Assembly (NCBI RefSeq): GCF_023898865.1
Contig: NZ_JAGSOV010000010.1
Coordinates: 1 to 64,000, forward strand
Length of the DNA stretch: 64,000 nucleotides
DNA from: Pseudonocardia humida
Lineage (GTDB): Bacteria; Actinomycetota; Actinomycetes; Mycobacteriales; Pseudonocardiaceae
Direction of reading: 5' to 3'
Part shown: one piece after another, positions 51,465 through 60,069 of the stretch
How positions within the stretch are numbered: position 1 is the first letter of the stretch
Layout: every line of letters starts with the position of its first letter
Translations under genes and position numbers: made by a program
The notes under the pieces: model-generated
Database searches by the model: none
What the model was told of the DNA's origin: nothing
The model's input: the letters and a program-made list of their open reading frames with translations, nothing else

Positions 51465-52919
51465 TCACAGCCGCTCGATCACCCCCGCCTCCTCCAGCGC
51501 GTGCGGGCGGTACCTCCCGGGCCGCTCCCCGCACAGCCGCGGCGTGGGCAGCACCTTGCCCGGGTTGCAGATGCCCGCCGGGTCGAAGGCCGAGCGGACC
51601 CGGCGCATGGTCTCCAGGTCCTCCTCGCCGAACATCTTGGGCATCGAGCAGGCCTTGTCGGTGCCGATGCCGTGCTCACCGGACAGCGAGCCGCCCAGCT
51701 CCACGCACAGCTCGGCGATCGCCCCGGACAGGTGCTCGGCGCGCTCGGTCTCCCCGGCGGCGGCGCTGTAGAGCACCAGCGGGTGCAGGTTGCCGTCTCC
51801 GGCGTGGAAGACGTTGGCCACCCGCAGGCCGGCCTCGTCGCCCATCTCGGCGATGCGGCCGAGCACCTCGGCGAGCCGGGTGCGCGGGACGACGCCGTCC
51901 TGCACGAAGTAGTCGGGGGAGATGCGCCCGACGGCGGCGAAGGCGGCCTTGCGCCCGCGCCAGATCGCCGCGCGCTCCTCCGCGGAGCCCGCGATGTGCA
52001 GCCGGGTGCAGCCGTGCCGCTCGCAGATCTCCTTGACCTGCTCGAACTGCACGTCGCACTCGGCCTCGGGGCCGTCGAGCTCGACGACGAGCGCCGCGGG
52101 GGTGCCCAGGGTGTAGCCGGCGTGCACGGCCTGCTCGGCGGCCTCGATGGCCAGCGTGTCCATCATCTCCACGGCGGCGGGCACGATGCCGGCCGCGACG
52201 ACGTCGGAGACGACGTCGCCCGCCGCGGTGACCGACGGGAAGTCGGCCAGCAGCGTGCGCACCGACTCCGGGGTGCGCAGCAGCCGCACGGTGATCTTGG
52301 TGGTGATGCCGAGCGTGCCCTCCGAGCCGAGGAACACCCCGCGCAGGTCGGGGCCGGCCTGCTCGCCGCTGTCGCCGCCCAGGGTGACCAGCGAGCCGTC
52401 GGGCAGCACCACCTCGCAGGAGAGCACGTGGTTGGTGGTGAAGCCGTACTTGAGGCAGTGCGCGCCGCCGGAGTTCTCCGCGACGTTGCCGCCGATGGTG
52501 CACACCTGCTGGCTGGACGGGTCGGGGGCGTAGTAGAGCCCGTGCGGGGCCGCGGCCGCGGTGATCTCCAGGTTGGTCACCCCCGGCTCCACGACGGCCA
52601 GCCGGTCGACGGGGTCGACCTCCAGCACCCGCTTCAGCCGGGCCAGGCTGATCACCACCCCGTCGGCGACCGGCAGCGCCCCGCCGGACAGGCCGGTACC
52701 GGCGCCGCGGGCCACGAACGGGACGGCGTGCTCGGCGCACACCCGCACCGCCGCGGCGACCTGTGCGGCGTCGCGCGGCAGCAGCACCAGCTCGGGCACC
52801 ACCCGGTAGCCGGTCAGGCCGTCGCACTCGTAGGCCCGGCAGCGGACCTCGTCGCAGATCACGTCCCGGGGGTCGAGCGCCTCCTCGAAGGCCCGCCGGA
52901 CCACGCCGTCCAGAGTCAT
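51465..52919 (-). CDS. glcD: glycolate oxidase FAD subunit GlcD
   Basis: The 484-residue flavoprotein is the catalytic subunit. Motifs: [80 protein letters not shown], and the C-terminal NVFHAGDGNLHPLVLY with SLSGEHGIGTDKACSM and FDPAGICNPGKVLP. These are the vanillyl-alcohol-oxidase-type FAD family. It starts the glcDEF operon at ATG 52919. Glyoxylate formed here would be the substrate of malate synthase G encoded 2 kb away. Confidence 0.95.
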   Translation of the reverse strand: MTLDGVVRRAFEEALDPRDVICDEVRCRAYECDGLTGYRVVPELVLLPRDAAQVAAAVRVCAEHAVPFVARGAGTGLSGGALPVADGVVISLARLKRVLEVDPVDRLAVVEPGVTNLEITAAAAPHGLYYAPDPSSQQVCTIGGNVAENSGGAHCLKYGFTTNHVLSCEVVLPDGSLVTLGGDSGEQAGPDLRGVFLGSEGTLGITTKITVRLLRTPESVRTLLADFPSVTAAGDVVSDVVAAGIVPAAVEMMDTLAIEAAEQAVHAGYTLGTPAALVVELDGPEAECDVQFEQVKEICERHGCTRLHIAGSAEERAAIWRGRKAAFAAVGRISPDYFVQDGVVPRTRLAEVLGRIAEMGDEAGLRVANVFHAGDGNLHPLVLYSAAAGETERAEHLSGAIAELCVELGGSLSGEHGIGTDKACSMPKMFGEEDLETMRRVRSAFDPAGICNPGKVLPTPRLCGERPGRYRPHALEEAGVIERL

Positions 52920-53190
52920 CGGCTCACCCCTCGCGCTCGCTCGGGCCGGGACTGTGCTGGTGCGGAGACTACGTGCCGCACGGGCATCGCGCCCGGCTCC
53001 GCGACCCGCCGGCTGGCCGGGTGGAGGGGAAGCGCCCGGTCACCACGACGCCACCGGACCCGCGCCTGCCACCCGGCGATGGCGGGGCCGCCCGAACGGG
53101 TGACGCCGCAACCAACTACCGTGGGGGCCCGACGCCGCCGCACTGACCTCGTCCGCGGGCGTCGGACACCGACCCGATCCGGAGGCGACC

Positions 53191-53340
53191 GTGCGACCTC
53201 GACGGTTCCTGGGACCCCGTCGGATCCTGCAGCTGTCCTTGCTGCTGGCCGCGGCCATCGCGCTGCTCCTCGCGCTCACCGGCGCCCTGACTCCCGCCTT
53301 CGCGGCCGGCGTCATGGTGCCCTGGTTCGCCCGCCCCTGA
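53191..53340 (+). CDS. 49-residue membrane or secreted peptide
   Basis: A GTG at 53191 with GGAGG at 53181-53185 opens a 49-codon frame: a basic start (RPRRFLGPRRILQL), a hydrophobic core SLLLAAAIALLLALTGALTP, and a short tail ending WFARP. It looks like a signal peptide with AFA as possible cleavage site, or a one-helix membrane peptide. No family is known to me. The 270 bp before it, after glcD, hold no other gene; its promoter may be in the CAACTACCGTG stretch near 53112. Good ribosome site and hydrophobic design argue that it is real. Confidence 0.5.
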   Translation: MRPRRFLGPRRILQLSLLLAAAIALLLALTGALTPAFAAGVMVPWFARP

Positions 53341-53424
53341 GCCCGACGCGGGTCCCGCTGCGTCGTCGCCGGACCGGCCACTGCTCGTAACAGGTGACGC
53401 GGTAGGAGGCCCCGAGTCGGCCGG

Positions 53425-53530
53425 TCAGCGCCGGGCGCCGGGCATCACCGCGGAGACCTCGTCGCCGACCCCCTCCGCCGCGGCCGCGGCCGGCAGGCTG
53501 GGCAGCAGACCCGGGAAGCGGGCCTCGACT
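53425..53530 (-). pseudogene. C-terminal remnant of an unidentified minus-strand gene
   Basis: The minus-strand frame ending at 53425 reads RFPGLLPSLPAAAAAEGVGD then EVSAVMPGARR. This has the composition and rhythm of a genuine C-terminus, while the frame upstream dissolves into sequence antisense to the SDR remnant. I cannot name the family. It is probably one half of a deletion scar. Confidence 0.3.
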
Positions 53531-53997
53531 TCGGCGCGGCCGGTGCCGACGTGCTGGCGGTCGGTCGCCGCGCCGACGTGGTCGCCCCCGGCCTGCTCGC
53601 CGCGGCCGCCCTCCCGTCGCTGCGCGAGCGTCGGGGTGCGATCGTCAACGTGACGAGCACGTTCGGCCACCGGCCCGCGCCGGGGGCGGCGCATCGCGGT
53701 GCGTCGAAAGCCGCGTTGGAGCACCTCACCCGCAGTTGGGCGCTGGAGCTCGCGGCCGATGGTGCGCGGCTGAACGCGGTCGCTCCCGGTCCGACCGAGA
53801 GCGGTGCCCTGGCTGCCGCGGGGCTGTCGCCCGAGGTGGTGGAGCAGGTCAAGCGGGCCGAGGTCGCTCGGGTCCCGCTCGGCAGGCGGGGCGGGCCGGA
53901 GGAGGTCGCGGCCTGGGTCGTGCGCCTCGCCGACCCGGCCGCGGGCTGGGTCACCGGGCAGGTGCTGGCGGTGGACGGCGGGATGGCCCTGACCTGA
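53497..53997 (+). pseudogene. 5'-truncated short-chain dehydrogenase/reductase gene
   Basis: The frame holds the last two thirds of an SDR: DFGAAGADVLAVGRRADVVA, GAIVNVTSTFGHRPAPGAAH, RGASKAALEHLTRSWALELA, RLNAVAPGPTESGALAAAGL and the C-terminal WVTGQVLAVDGGMAL. The first Rossmann segment with TGxxxGIG is missing, and sequence between the second strand and NVTS is shortened. The catalytic Tyr of YGASK is replaced (RGASK). Both losses mean no NAD(P)-dependent activity is possible. It ends just before the convergent IclR gene. Confidence 0.72.
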
Positions 53998-54011
53998 TCG
54001 GCGCCGGAGCG

Positions 54012-54761
54012 TCAGGCGGCGAGGGCGGTGCGCAGGCGCTCGCCCGCCGCGACGACCAGCGGCACGGCCCGGCGCAGCGCGGCCGCGTCCATGCGCCCCT
54101 CCGGCCCGGAGACCGACAGCGCCACCGCGCCGTGGGCCCCGACCACCGGGACCGCCACGCAGCGCACCCCGGGTTCCTGCTCGCCGTCGTCGGTGGCGTA
54201 GCCGCGCTCGCGGGTCGCGGCCAGCTCCGCGCGCATGCGGTCCGGGTCGGTGACCGTCGACGGCGTGACCGCGGGCAGCCCGGTGCGGGCCAGCAGCGTC
54301 TCCGCCTCGGCCGCGGGCAGTGCGCTGAGCAGCGCCTTGCCCACACCCGTGCAGTGCACCGGCACGCGCCGGCCGATCTCGGCGAACACCCGCACCGAGT
54401 GCGGCGAGGGCACCTGCGCGACGTAGACGGCGTGGTCGCCGTCGAGCACGGCGAGGTTGGCCGTCTCGCCGATGGCCGCGACGAGCTCGGTGAGCGTCGG
54501 GGTGGCCCAGCGGCCGAGCATCCGGGTGGCGGAGTCGCCGAGGCGGATGAGCCGCGGTCCGAGCGCGTACCGCCGGGACGGCAGCTGGCGCAGGTAGCCG
54601 GCGTGGAGCAGGGTGCGGACCAGGCGGTGGATGGTGCCCGGGGCCAGCCCGGTGCGGCCGGCCAGCTCGGAGACGCCCGCCTCGCCACCGGCGTCGGCGA
54701 GCGCTTCGAGCAGGTCGACGCCCCGGGTGAGGGCCTGGACGCCGGAGCTCGGTTCGGTCAC
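54012..54761 (-). CDS. IclR-family regulator, probable regulator of malate synthase
   Basis: The 249-residue protein has an N-terminal winged helix (GVQALTRGVDLLEALADAGG, LAGRTGLAPGTIHRLVRTLL) and the IclR effector domain (GETANLAVLDGDHAVYVAQV, RRVPVHCTGVGKALLSALPA, GYATDDGEQEPGVRCVAVPV, SVSGPEGRMD). It is divergent from malate synthase G, with 90 bp between, and an inverted repeat lies in the gap. IclR-type regulators of the glyoxylate and allantoin routes bind glyoxylate or pyruvate. GTG 54761 leaves the repeat outside the gene. Confidence 0.92.
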   Translation of the reverse strand: MTEPSSGVQALTRGVDLLEALADAGGEAGVSELAGRTGLAPGTIHRLVRTLLHAGYLRQLPSRRYALGPRLIRLGDSATRMLGRWATPTLTELVAAIGETANLAVLDGDHAVYVAQVPSPHSVRVFAEIGRRVPVHCTGVGKALLSALPAAEAETLLARTGLPAVTPSTVTDPDRMRAELAATRERGYATDDGEQEPGVRCVAVPVVGAHGAVALSVSGPEGRMDAAALRRAVPLVVAAGERLRTALAA

Positions 54762-54780
54762 CCGGCCGATCCTACGGAAG

Positions 54781-54795
54781 TTCCACACTGCGGAA
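54781..54795. promoter_or_regulatory. IclR-type operator between iclR and glcB
   Basis: TTCCACACTGCGGAA is an inverted TTCC/GGAA repeat, preceded by a further CGGAA at 54774-54778. It lies 20 bp before the iclR start and 57 bp before malate synthase. The TTCC-N7-GGAA form matches operators known for IclR-family regulators of glyoxylate use. Binding by the adjacent regulator is an inference. Confidence 0.6.
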
Positions 54796-54851
54796 AACAG
54801 AGTTCGTCTGGTAGAAAATCAGGCGACATCGGTGAAGTCCAGACGAGGACG

Positions 54852-57008
54852 GTGAGCACGGTGAGCACGGACCTGCGGATCGACCCGGCGCTGCGGGCCT
54901 TCGTGGCCGACGAGCTGCTGGTCGGGCTCGATCTGGAACCCGACGGCTTCTGGTCGGTCCTGGCCGAGCTGCAGCAGCGGTTCGCGCCCCGGATCGCCGC
55001 GCTGCTGGCCAAGCGCGACGAGTTCGCCCGCCAGATCGACGCCTGGCACCGCGAGCACCGCGCGGGCGACCCGGCCGAGTACGAGTCCTTCCTGAACTCG
55101 ATCGGCTACCTGGTCTCCCCGGCCCAGCCGCGGCTGACCGTGACGAACGTCGACGACGAGATCGCCACCGTCCCGGGCCCGCAGCTGGTGGTCCCGGCCA
55201 CCGTGCCGCGCTACGCCCTGAACGCCGCGAACGCCCGCTGGGGCTCGCTCTACGACGCCCTCTACGGCACCGACGTGCTGTCCCTCGACGACATCGAGCC
55301 CGGCTACCAGCTCGGCTCGGGCTACGACGAGCGCCGCGGCGCCCAGGTCATCGCCGAGGCCGACCGCCTGCTCGACGAGCTCTTCCCGCTGGCCGCGGGC
55401 GGCCACGGCGACGCGACGGCCTACGCCGTGCGCGACGGCGCGCTGGTGGTGCGCACCGCGGCGGGGGAGACGGGCCTGGCCGACCCCGCGCAGTTCGCCG
55501 GCTCCACCGGGGACGCCGACGCACCCACCGCCGTCCTGCTTCGGCGCAACGGCCTGCACGTCGAGCTGACCGTCGACGCCGAGCACCGGGTGGGCCGCCA
55601 GCACCACGCAGGCGTCGCCGACGTCGTGCTGGAGTCGGCGATCACCACGATCGTCGACCTCGAGGACTCGGTGGCCACCGTGGACGGCGAGGACAAGGCG
55701 CACGCCTACCGCACCTGGCTGGGGCTGATGACCGGCGCGCTCACCGCCACCTTCGAGAAGGGCGGGAAGACGGTCGAGCGCGCGGTGCACGGCGACCGCA
55801 CCTACACCGCCCCCGACGGCTCCGAGCTGGTGCTGCCGGGCCGCTCGTTGATGCTGGTGCGCAACGTCGGCCACCACATGAGCACCGACGCCGTGCGCGC
55901 CGCCGACGACCAGCCGGTCGCCGAGGGCGTGCTGGACGCGCTGGTCTGCGCCACCGCCGCCCTGCACGACCTGCGGGGGCTGGGCCGCTACCGCAACTCC
56001 CGCTCCGGCTCGGTCTACATCGTCAAGCCCAAGCAGCACGGGCCCGACGAGGTCGCGCTGACCGCGGAGCTCTTCGGCGCCGTCGAGCAGGCCCTCGGCC
56101 TGGACCACGGCACCCTCAAGATCGGGATCATGGACGAGGAGAAGCGCACCTCGCTGACCCTCGACGCCTGCATCGCCGCCGCCCAGGACCGCTGCATCTT
56201 CGTCAACACCGGGTTCCTGGACCGCACCGGCGACGAGATCCACACCGACTTCGAGGCCGGGCCGGTGGTCCGCAAGAACGACATGAAGTCCACCGCGTGG
56301 CTCGCCGCCTACGAGGACCGCAACGTCGACGTGGCCCTCGCCGCCGGGTTCGAGGGCAAGGCGCAGATCGGCAAGGGCATGTTCGCCAAGCCGGCCGCCA
56401 TGGCCGAGCTGCTGGCCACCAAGGGCGCCCACCCGCAGGCCGGCGCGAACTGCGCCTGGGTGCCCTCGCCGACCGCGGCCACCGTGCACGCCCTGCACTA
56501 CCTGCGCACCGACGTGCTGGCCCGGCAGAAGGAGCTGGCCGGTCGGCGGACCGACCGGCGCCAGCTGCTGGTCGTGCCGGTGCTCGACCGCGAGCTGACC
56601 GCCGACGAGCGCCGCCACGAGCTGGAGACCAACGCCCAGTCGATCCTGGGCTACGTGGTGCGCTGGGTCGGGCTGGGGATCGGCGCCTCCACGGTGCCCG
56701 ACCTGGAGGGCGTCGGGCTGATGGAGGACCGGGCCACGCTGCGCATCTCCAGCCAGCTCATCGCCAACTGGCTGCACCACGGCCTGGTCACCGAGGACGA
56801 GGTGCGCGAGACCTTCGCCCGGATGGCCGCGCTCGTCGACGAGCAGAACGCCGGGGAGCCCGGCTACCGGCCCATGGCGGAGGACCTCGAGGGCAGCGAG
56901 TCGTTCCAGGCCGCGCTGGAGCTGGTGTTCTCCGGGCGCGCCGAGCCCAACGGCTACACCGAGCGGGCGCTGACCGGCTGGCGGCAGAAGGCGAAGGCGC
57001 GTGCGTGA
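54852..57008 (+). CDS. glcB: malate synthase G
   Basis: The 718-residue enzyme condenses glyoxylate with acetyl-CoA to malate. Family G length and motifs are complete: AFVADELLVGLDLEPDGFWS at the start, SLYDALYGTDVLS, ITTIVDLEDSVATVDGEDKA, RSLMLVRNVGHHMSTDAV, VYIVKPKQHGPDEVA, KIGIMDEEKRTSLTLDACIA with the Glu Mg-ligand region, FVNTGFLDRTGDEIHT and GKGMFAKPAAMAELL. Start is GTG 54852 or the in-frame GTG 54861 (the six codons VSTVST repeat). It would use glyoxylate made by glcDEF; no isocitrate lyase of the true AceA type is in the window. Confidence 0.96.
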   Translation: MSTVSTDLRIDPALRAFVADELLVGLDLEPDGFWSVLAELQQRFAPRIAALLAKRDEFARQIDAWHREHRAGDPAEYESFLNSIGYLVSPAQPRLTVTNVDDEIATVPGPQLVVPATVPRYALNAANARWGSLYDALYGTDVLSLDDIEPGYQLGSGYDERRGAQVIAEADRLLDELFPLAAGGHGDATAYAVRDGALVVRTAAGETGLADPAQFAGSTGDADAPTAVLLRRNGLHVELTVDAEHRVGRQHHAGVADVVLESAITTIVDLEDSVATVDGEDKAHAYRTWLGLMTGALTATFEKGGKTVERAVHGDRTYTAPDGSELVLPGRSLMLVRNVGHHMSTDAVRAADDQPVAEGVLDALVCATAALHDLRGLGRYRNSRSGSVYIVKPKQHGPDEVALTAELFGAVEQALGLDHGTLKIGIMDEEKRTSLTLDACIAAAQDRCIFVNTGFLDRTGDEIHTDFEAGPVVRKNDMKSTAWLAAYEDRNVDVALAAGFEGKAQIGKGMFAKPAAMAELLATKGAHPQAGANCAWVPSPTAATVHALHYLRTDVLARQKELAGRRTDRRQLLVVPVLDRELTADERRHELETNAQSILGYVVRWVGLGIGASTVPDLEGVGLMEDRATLRISSQLIANWLHHGLVTEDEVRETFARMAALVDEQNAGEPGYRPMAEDLEGSESFQAALELVFSGRAEPNGYTERALTGWRQKAKARA

Positions 57009-57549
57009 GAGCGGGTCGACGGGTGAGTATGCCGGTGTGCAGACCACCTTCGACCTGCGCCCCACGCCCTTCGACCACCCGCTCGCGCTGGAGATGATCG
57101 ACGAGCTGCAGCGGTTCTACCAGCAGCGCTACGGCGACGAGGGCGACGTGACCCCGGTGAGCACCACCGATTTCGCCCCGCCGCGCGGCCACTTCGTCAT
57201 CGGGTGGTCCGACGGCGAGCCCGTGGCCTGCGGGGGCTGGCGCGCCCGCGACGGCGGCGACGAGCCGGCCCTGCGCCCCGGCGACGCCGAGCTCAAGCGC
57301 ATGTACGTGCGGGAGACCCATCGCGGACGCGGGTTCGCCCGCGCGCTGCTCGCCGAGCTGGAGCGCACCGCGGCCGCCGCCGGGCGGCTGCGGTGCGTGC
57401 TGGAGACCGGGACCGCCCAACCCGAGGCGATCGCGTTGTACACCAGCGCCGGCTACCGGCCGATGCCGAACTTCGGCACCTACCGCGACTACCCGAACAG
57501 CCGGTGCTTCGCCAAGACGATCGACATGATCGGCCGTTCAGACCAGTAG
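57001..57549 (+). CDS. GNAT-family N-acetyltransferase
   Basis: The 182-residue protein has the GNAT acetyl-CoA site: AELKRMYVRETHRGRGFARA (the RGxGxA pyrophosphate loop), LLAELERTAAAAGRLRCVLE and ETGTAQPEAIALYTSAGYRP. The acceptor is unknown. GTG 57001 overlaps the last codons of malate synthase by 8 bp; GTG 57037 is an alternative that would drop 12 residues. Overlap suggests co-translation with glcB, but a functional link is not obvious. Confidence 0.85.
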   Translation: MRESGSTGEYAGVQTTFDLRPTPFDHPLALEMIDELQRFYQQRYGDEGDVTPVSTTDFAPPRGHFVIGWSDGEPVACGGWRARDGGDEPALRPGDAELKRMYVRETHRGRGFARALLAELERTAAAAGRLRCVLETGTAQPEAIALYTSAGYRPMPNFGTYRDYPNSRCFAKTIDMIGRSDQ

Positions 57550-57659
57550 TCCGCCGCATCCGGGGACGCCGCGGACACGATCGCGCTTCCTGTGGCGCCG
57601 ACTGTCCACTTCGCGCAAGATTCGCGCACGCGACGGTGCGGGAGGGGTGGGTGGGCATC

Positions 57660-59336
57660 ATGGTGCTGGCGCAGACCGATCTGCGATTGGACGTCTCGGC
57701 ACTCGACTACGTGCTCGTGATGTTCTACTTCGTGCTGGTCCTGGGCATCGGGTTCATCGCCCGCCGGTCCATCTCGTCCAGCCTGGACTTCCTGCTCTCC
57801 GGCCGGTCGCTACCGGCGTGGGTGACCGGGCTGGCGTTCGTCGCGGCCAACCTGGGCGCGATCGAGCTGATCGGGATGACCGCCAACGGCGCCCAGTACG
57901 GCATCCCGACCGTGCACTACTACTGGATCGGCGCCATCCCGGCGATGGTGTTCCTGGGCATCGTGATGATGCCGTTCTACTACGGCAGCAAGGCCCGCAG
58001 CGTCCCGGAGTTCCTGCGGATGCGGTTCAACACCACCACCCAGCGGGTCAACGCGGTGAGCTTCGCGCTGGCCTCGGTGCTGATCGCCGGGGTCAACCTG
58101 TTCTCGCTCGGGCTGGTGCTCGAGGCGCTGCTGGGCTGGTCGCTGCAGCTGGCGATCCCGATCGCCGCGCTGGTGGTGCTGAGCTACACCTTCCTGGGCG
58201 GGCTGTCGGCGGCCATCTACAACGAGGTGCTGCAGTTCTTCGTGATCCTGGCGCTGCTCATCCCGCTGACGGTGGCCGGGCTGGCCCGGGTCGGCGGGTG
58301 GAACGGGCTGCAGCAGCGGATCACCGAGGTCGGCGGGTCCGAGGAGCTGTCGTCCTGGCCGGGCACCACGCTGACCGAGATCCCGAACGCGTTCCTGTCG
58401 GTGCTGGGCATCGTGTTCGGGCTCGGGTTCGTGCTGTCCTTCGGCTACTGGACGACGAACTTCGCCGAGGTGCAGCGGGCCCTGTCGGCCAAGAGCATGT
58501 CCGCGGCCCGGCGCACCCCGATCATCGCGGCGTTCCCCAAGGCGCTGATCCCGCTGGTGATCGTGATCCCCGGCATGATCGCCGCGGTGCTGGTGCCCCA
58601 GCTGACCACCCTGAAGGCCGGCGGCGAATCCGACGTCACCTACAACAACGCGCTGTCGCTGCTGATGGGTGAGGTGCTGCCGAACGGCATCCTGGGGGTG
58701 GCGGTCGCGGGGCTGCTGGCCGCGTTCATGGCCGGCATGGCGGCCAACGTCAGCTCGCTGAACACGGTGTTCACCTACGACATCTGGCAGGACTGGATCC
58801 GGCCCGGCCGCGAGGACGCCTACTACCTGCGGGTGGGCCGGGCGGTCACGGTGGCCGGCTGCGTGCTGGCGATCGGCACCGCGTTCATCGCCGGCAGCTA
58901 CCAGAACCTGATGGACTACATCCAGTCGCTGTTCAGCTTCTTCAACGCCCCGCTTTTCGCGATCTTCATCCTGGGGCTGTTCTGGAAGCGCATGTCCGGA
59001 ACGGCGGGCTGGACGGGGCTGGTCGCCGGGACGCTGGCCGCGATCGTGGTCGACGTGCTGGTGCGCACCGGGGTGCTGGCGGTCTCGGCGCAGGCCGGGG
59101 CGTTCATCGGGGCCAGCGCGGCGTTCGTGTTCGGCATCGCCGTCGCCTCGGTGGTCACCATGGTCACCGCGCCCAAGCCGGAGGCCGAGCTGGTCGGGCT
59201 GGTCTGGCAGCTGACCCCGAAGGAGAGCCGCAGCCACGAGACCACCGGCGAGGACGCCGGCTGGTACCGCTCGCCCGCGCTGCTGGGCGGCATGGTGATC
59301 GCCCTGACCGTCGTGCTCTACCTGCTGGTCCCGTGA
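57660..59336 (+). CDS. sodium:solute symporter, SSS family
   Basis: The 558-residue membrane protein has 13-14 helices. SSS signs: ALDYVLVMFYFVLVLGIGFI (TM1), SSSLDFLLSGRSLPAWVTGL, AANLGAIELIGMTANGAQYG (unwound substrate helix), SYTFLGGLSAAIYNEVLQFF, GLLAAFMAGMAANVSSLNTV (sodium-site Ser pair) and FFNAPLFAIFILGLFWKRMS. Substrate is unknown; sugar/glucose-type SGLT relatives and monocarboxylate carriers both fit. ATG 57660 is preferred; GTG 57651 is in frame but only 3 bases from the GGAGGGG. The small membrane gene after it is probably its partner. Confidence 0.93.
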   Translation: MVLAQTDLRLDVSALDYVLVMFYFVLVLGIGFIARRSISSSLDFLLSGRSLPAWVTGLAFVAANLGAIELIGMTANGAQYGIPTVHYYWIGAIPAMVFLGIVMMPFYYGSKARSVPEFLRMRFNTTTQRVNAVSFALASVLIAGVNLFSLGLVLEALLGWSLQLAIPIAALVVLSYTFLGGLSAAIYNEVLQFFVILALLIPLTVAGLARVGGWNGLQQRITEVGGSEELSSWPGTTLTEIPNAFLSVLGIVFGLGFVLSFGYWTTNFAEVQRALSAKSMSAARRTPIIAAFPKALIPLVIVIPGMIAAVLVPQLTTLKAGGESDVTYNNALSLLMGEVLPNGILGVAVAGLLAAFMAGMAANVSSLNTVFTYDIWQDWIRPGREDAYYLRVGRAVTVAGCVLAIGTAFIAGSYQNLMDYIQSLFSFFNAPLFAIFILGLFWKRMSGTAGWTGLVAGTLAAIVVDVLVRTGVLAVSAQAGAFIGASAAFVFGIAVASVVTMVTAPKPEAELVGLVWQLTPKESRSHETTGEDAGWYRSPALLGGMVIALTVVLYLLVP

Positions 59337-59361
59337 TCCCGGTCGGCGAGGAGGAGAAGAG

Positions 59362-59637
59362 ATGAAGGCGTCGACCTTGGCGGCCCTGTTCGACCTGCGA
59401 TCGGTGATCGCGCTGCTGTTCGGGGTCTACGGGCTGGTGCTGACCCTGCTCGGGGCGCTGGGCACCGGCCCGGCCGACCTGGACAAGGCAGGCGGCGTCC
59501 ACCTGAACCTGTGGACCGGGATCGCCATGCTGGCCGTGGCGGCCGGGTTCGTGCTGTGGGTGTGGCTGCGCCCGCCCGTCGTGGCCGCGCCCTCGGAGCC
59601 GTCCGACGACACCGACGCGCGCCCGGGCGGCCATTGA
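59362..59637 (+). CDS. small two-helix membrane protein linked to the symporter
   Basis: The 91-residue protein has two hydrophobic helices (VIALLFGVYGLVLTLLGALG and TGIAMLAVAAGFVLWVWLR) joined by a short loop with DLDKAGGVHLNLW, and an acidic C-terminal tail. It starts 25 bp after the symporter stop with a strong AGGAGGAG site. Size and design recall the small DUF485/DUF4212-type partners of SSS carriers, but the sequence is not one of those families as far as I can tell. I infer an accessory subunit. Confidence 0.75.
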   Translation: MKASTLAALFDLRSVIALLFGVYGLVLTLLGALGTGPADLDKAGGVHLNLWTGIAMLAVAAGFVLWVWLRPPVVAAPSEPSDDTDARPGGH

Positions 59638-59729
59638 GGTGGGTGGCTGAGCGGTTCGGACCCCGACGTGGAACGGCCGCGGCCTCGGCATCGAGGTCGC
59701 GGGCCGGGAGTCGGGCCGAGCCGTCCGGC

Positions 59730-59897
59730 TCAGCGGTGGTCGGAGTGCACGTACGGGTTGAAGACGGTCAGGGTCCATGCGTCCAGACGGCGCAGGACGC
59801 GGCGGATGCGGGCGGTGGTGTTCTTCTCGGTCATCACGTGAGGTTCAGCGAATCGATCTTCTGGATCGTTCCAGTAGTCGGTCGTGAACCTGCTCAC
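59730..59897 (-). CDS. small basic hypothetical protein
   Basis: From GTG 59897 the minus-strand frame gives 55 residues: SRFTTDYWNDPEDRFAEPHV, then MTEKNTTARIRRVLRRLDAW and TLTVFNPYVHSDHR. The codon choice is less GC-rich than in neighbouring antisense frames and the composition (Asn, Thr, Tyr, Trp) is protein-like. A shorter start at ATG 59834 would leave 34 residues. No family known. Beyond this frame, the gap from 59638 to 60069 holds only the promoter of the antiporter operon. Confidence 0.4.
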   Translation of the reverse strand: MSRFTTDYWNDPEDRFAEPHVMTEKNTTARIRRVLRRLDAWTLTVFNPYVHSDHR

Positions 59898-60069
59898 GAC
59901 GGCCCGTCGGGTAGCGTCGGGGCCAACGACCCGCCCGATTGGTCCGTATCGGCGGGTGACCTCGCGGTGCCGCCGAGCGGTGCCGGCGCGACCGGGCGAT
60001 GATCGCCCCGCTGTCGCCGCCCTAGGGTGGCTCGTCGCGGAACCCCGACCGACCGCCGGAGGTGGGAGC

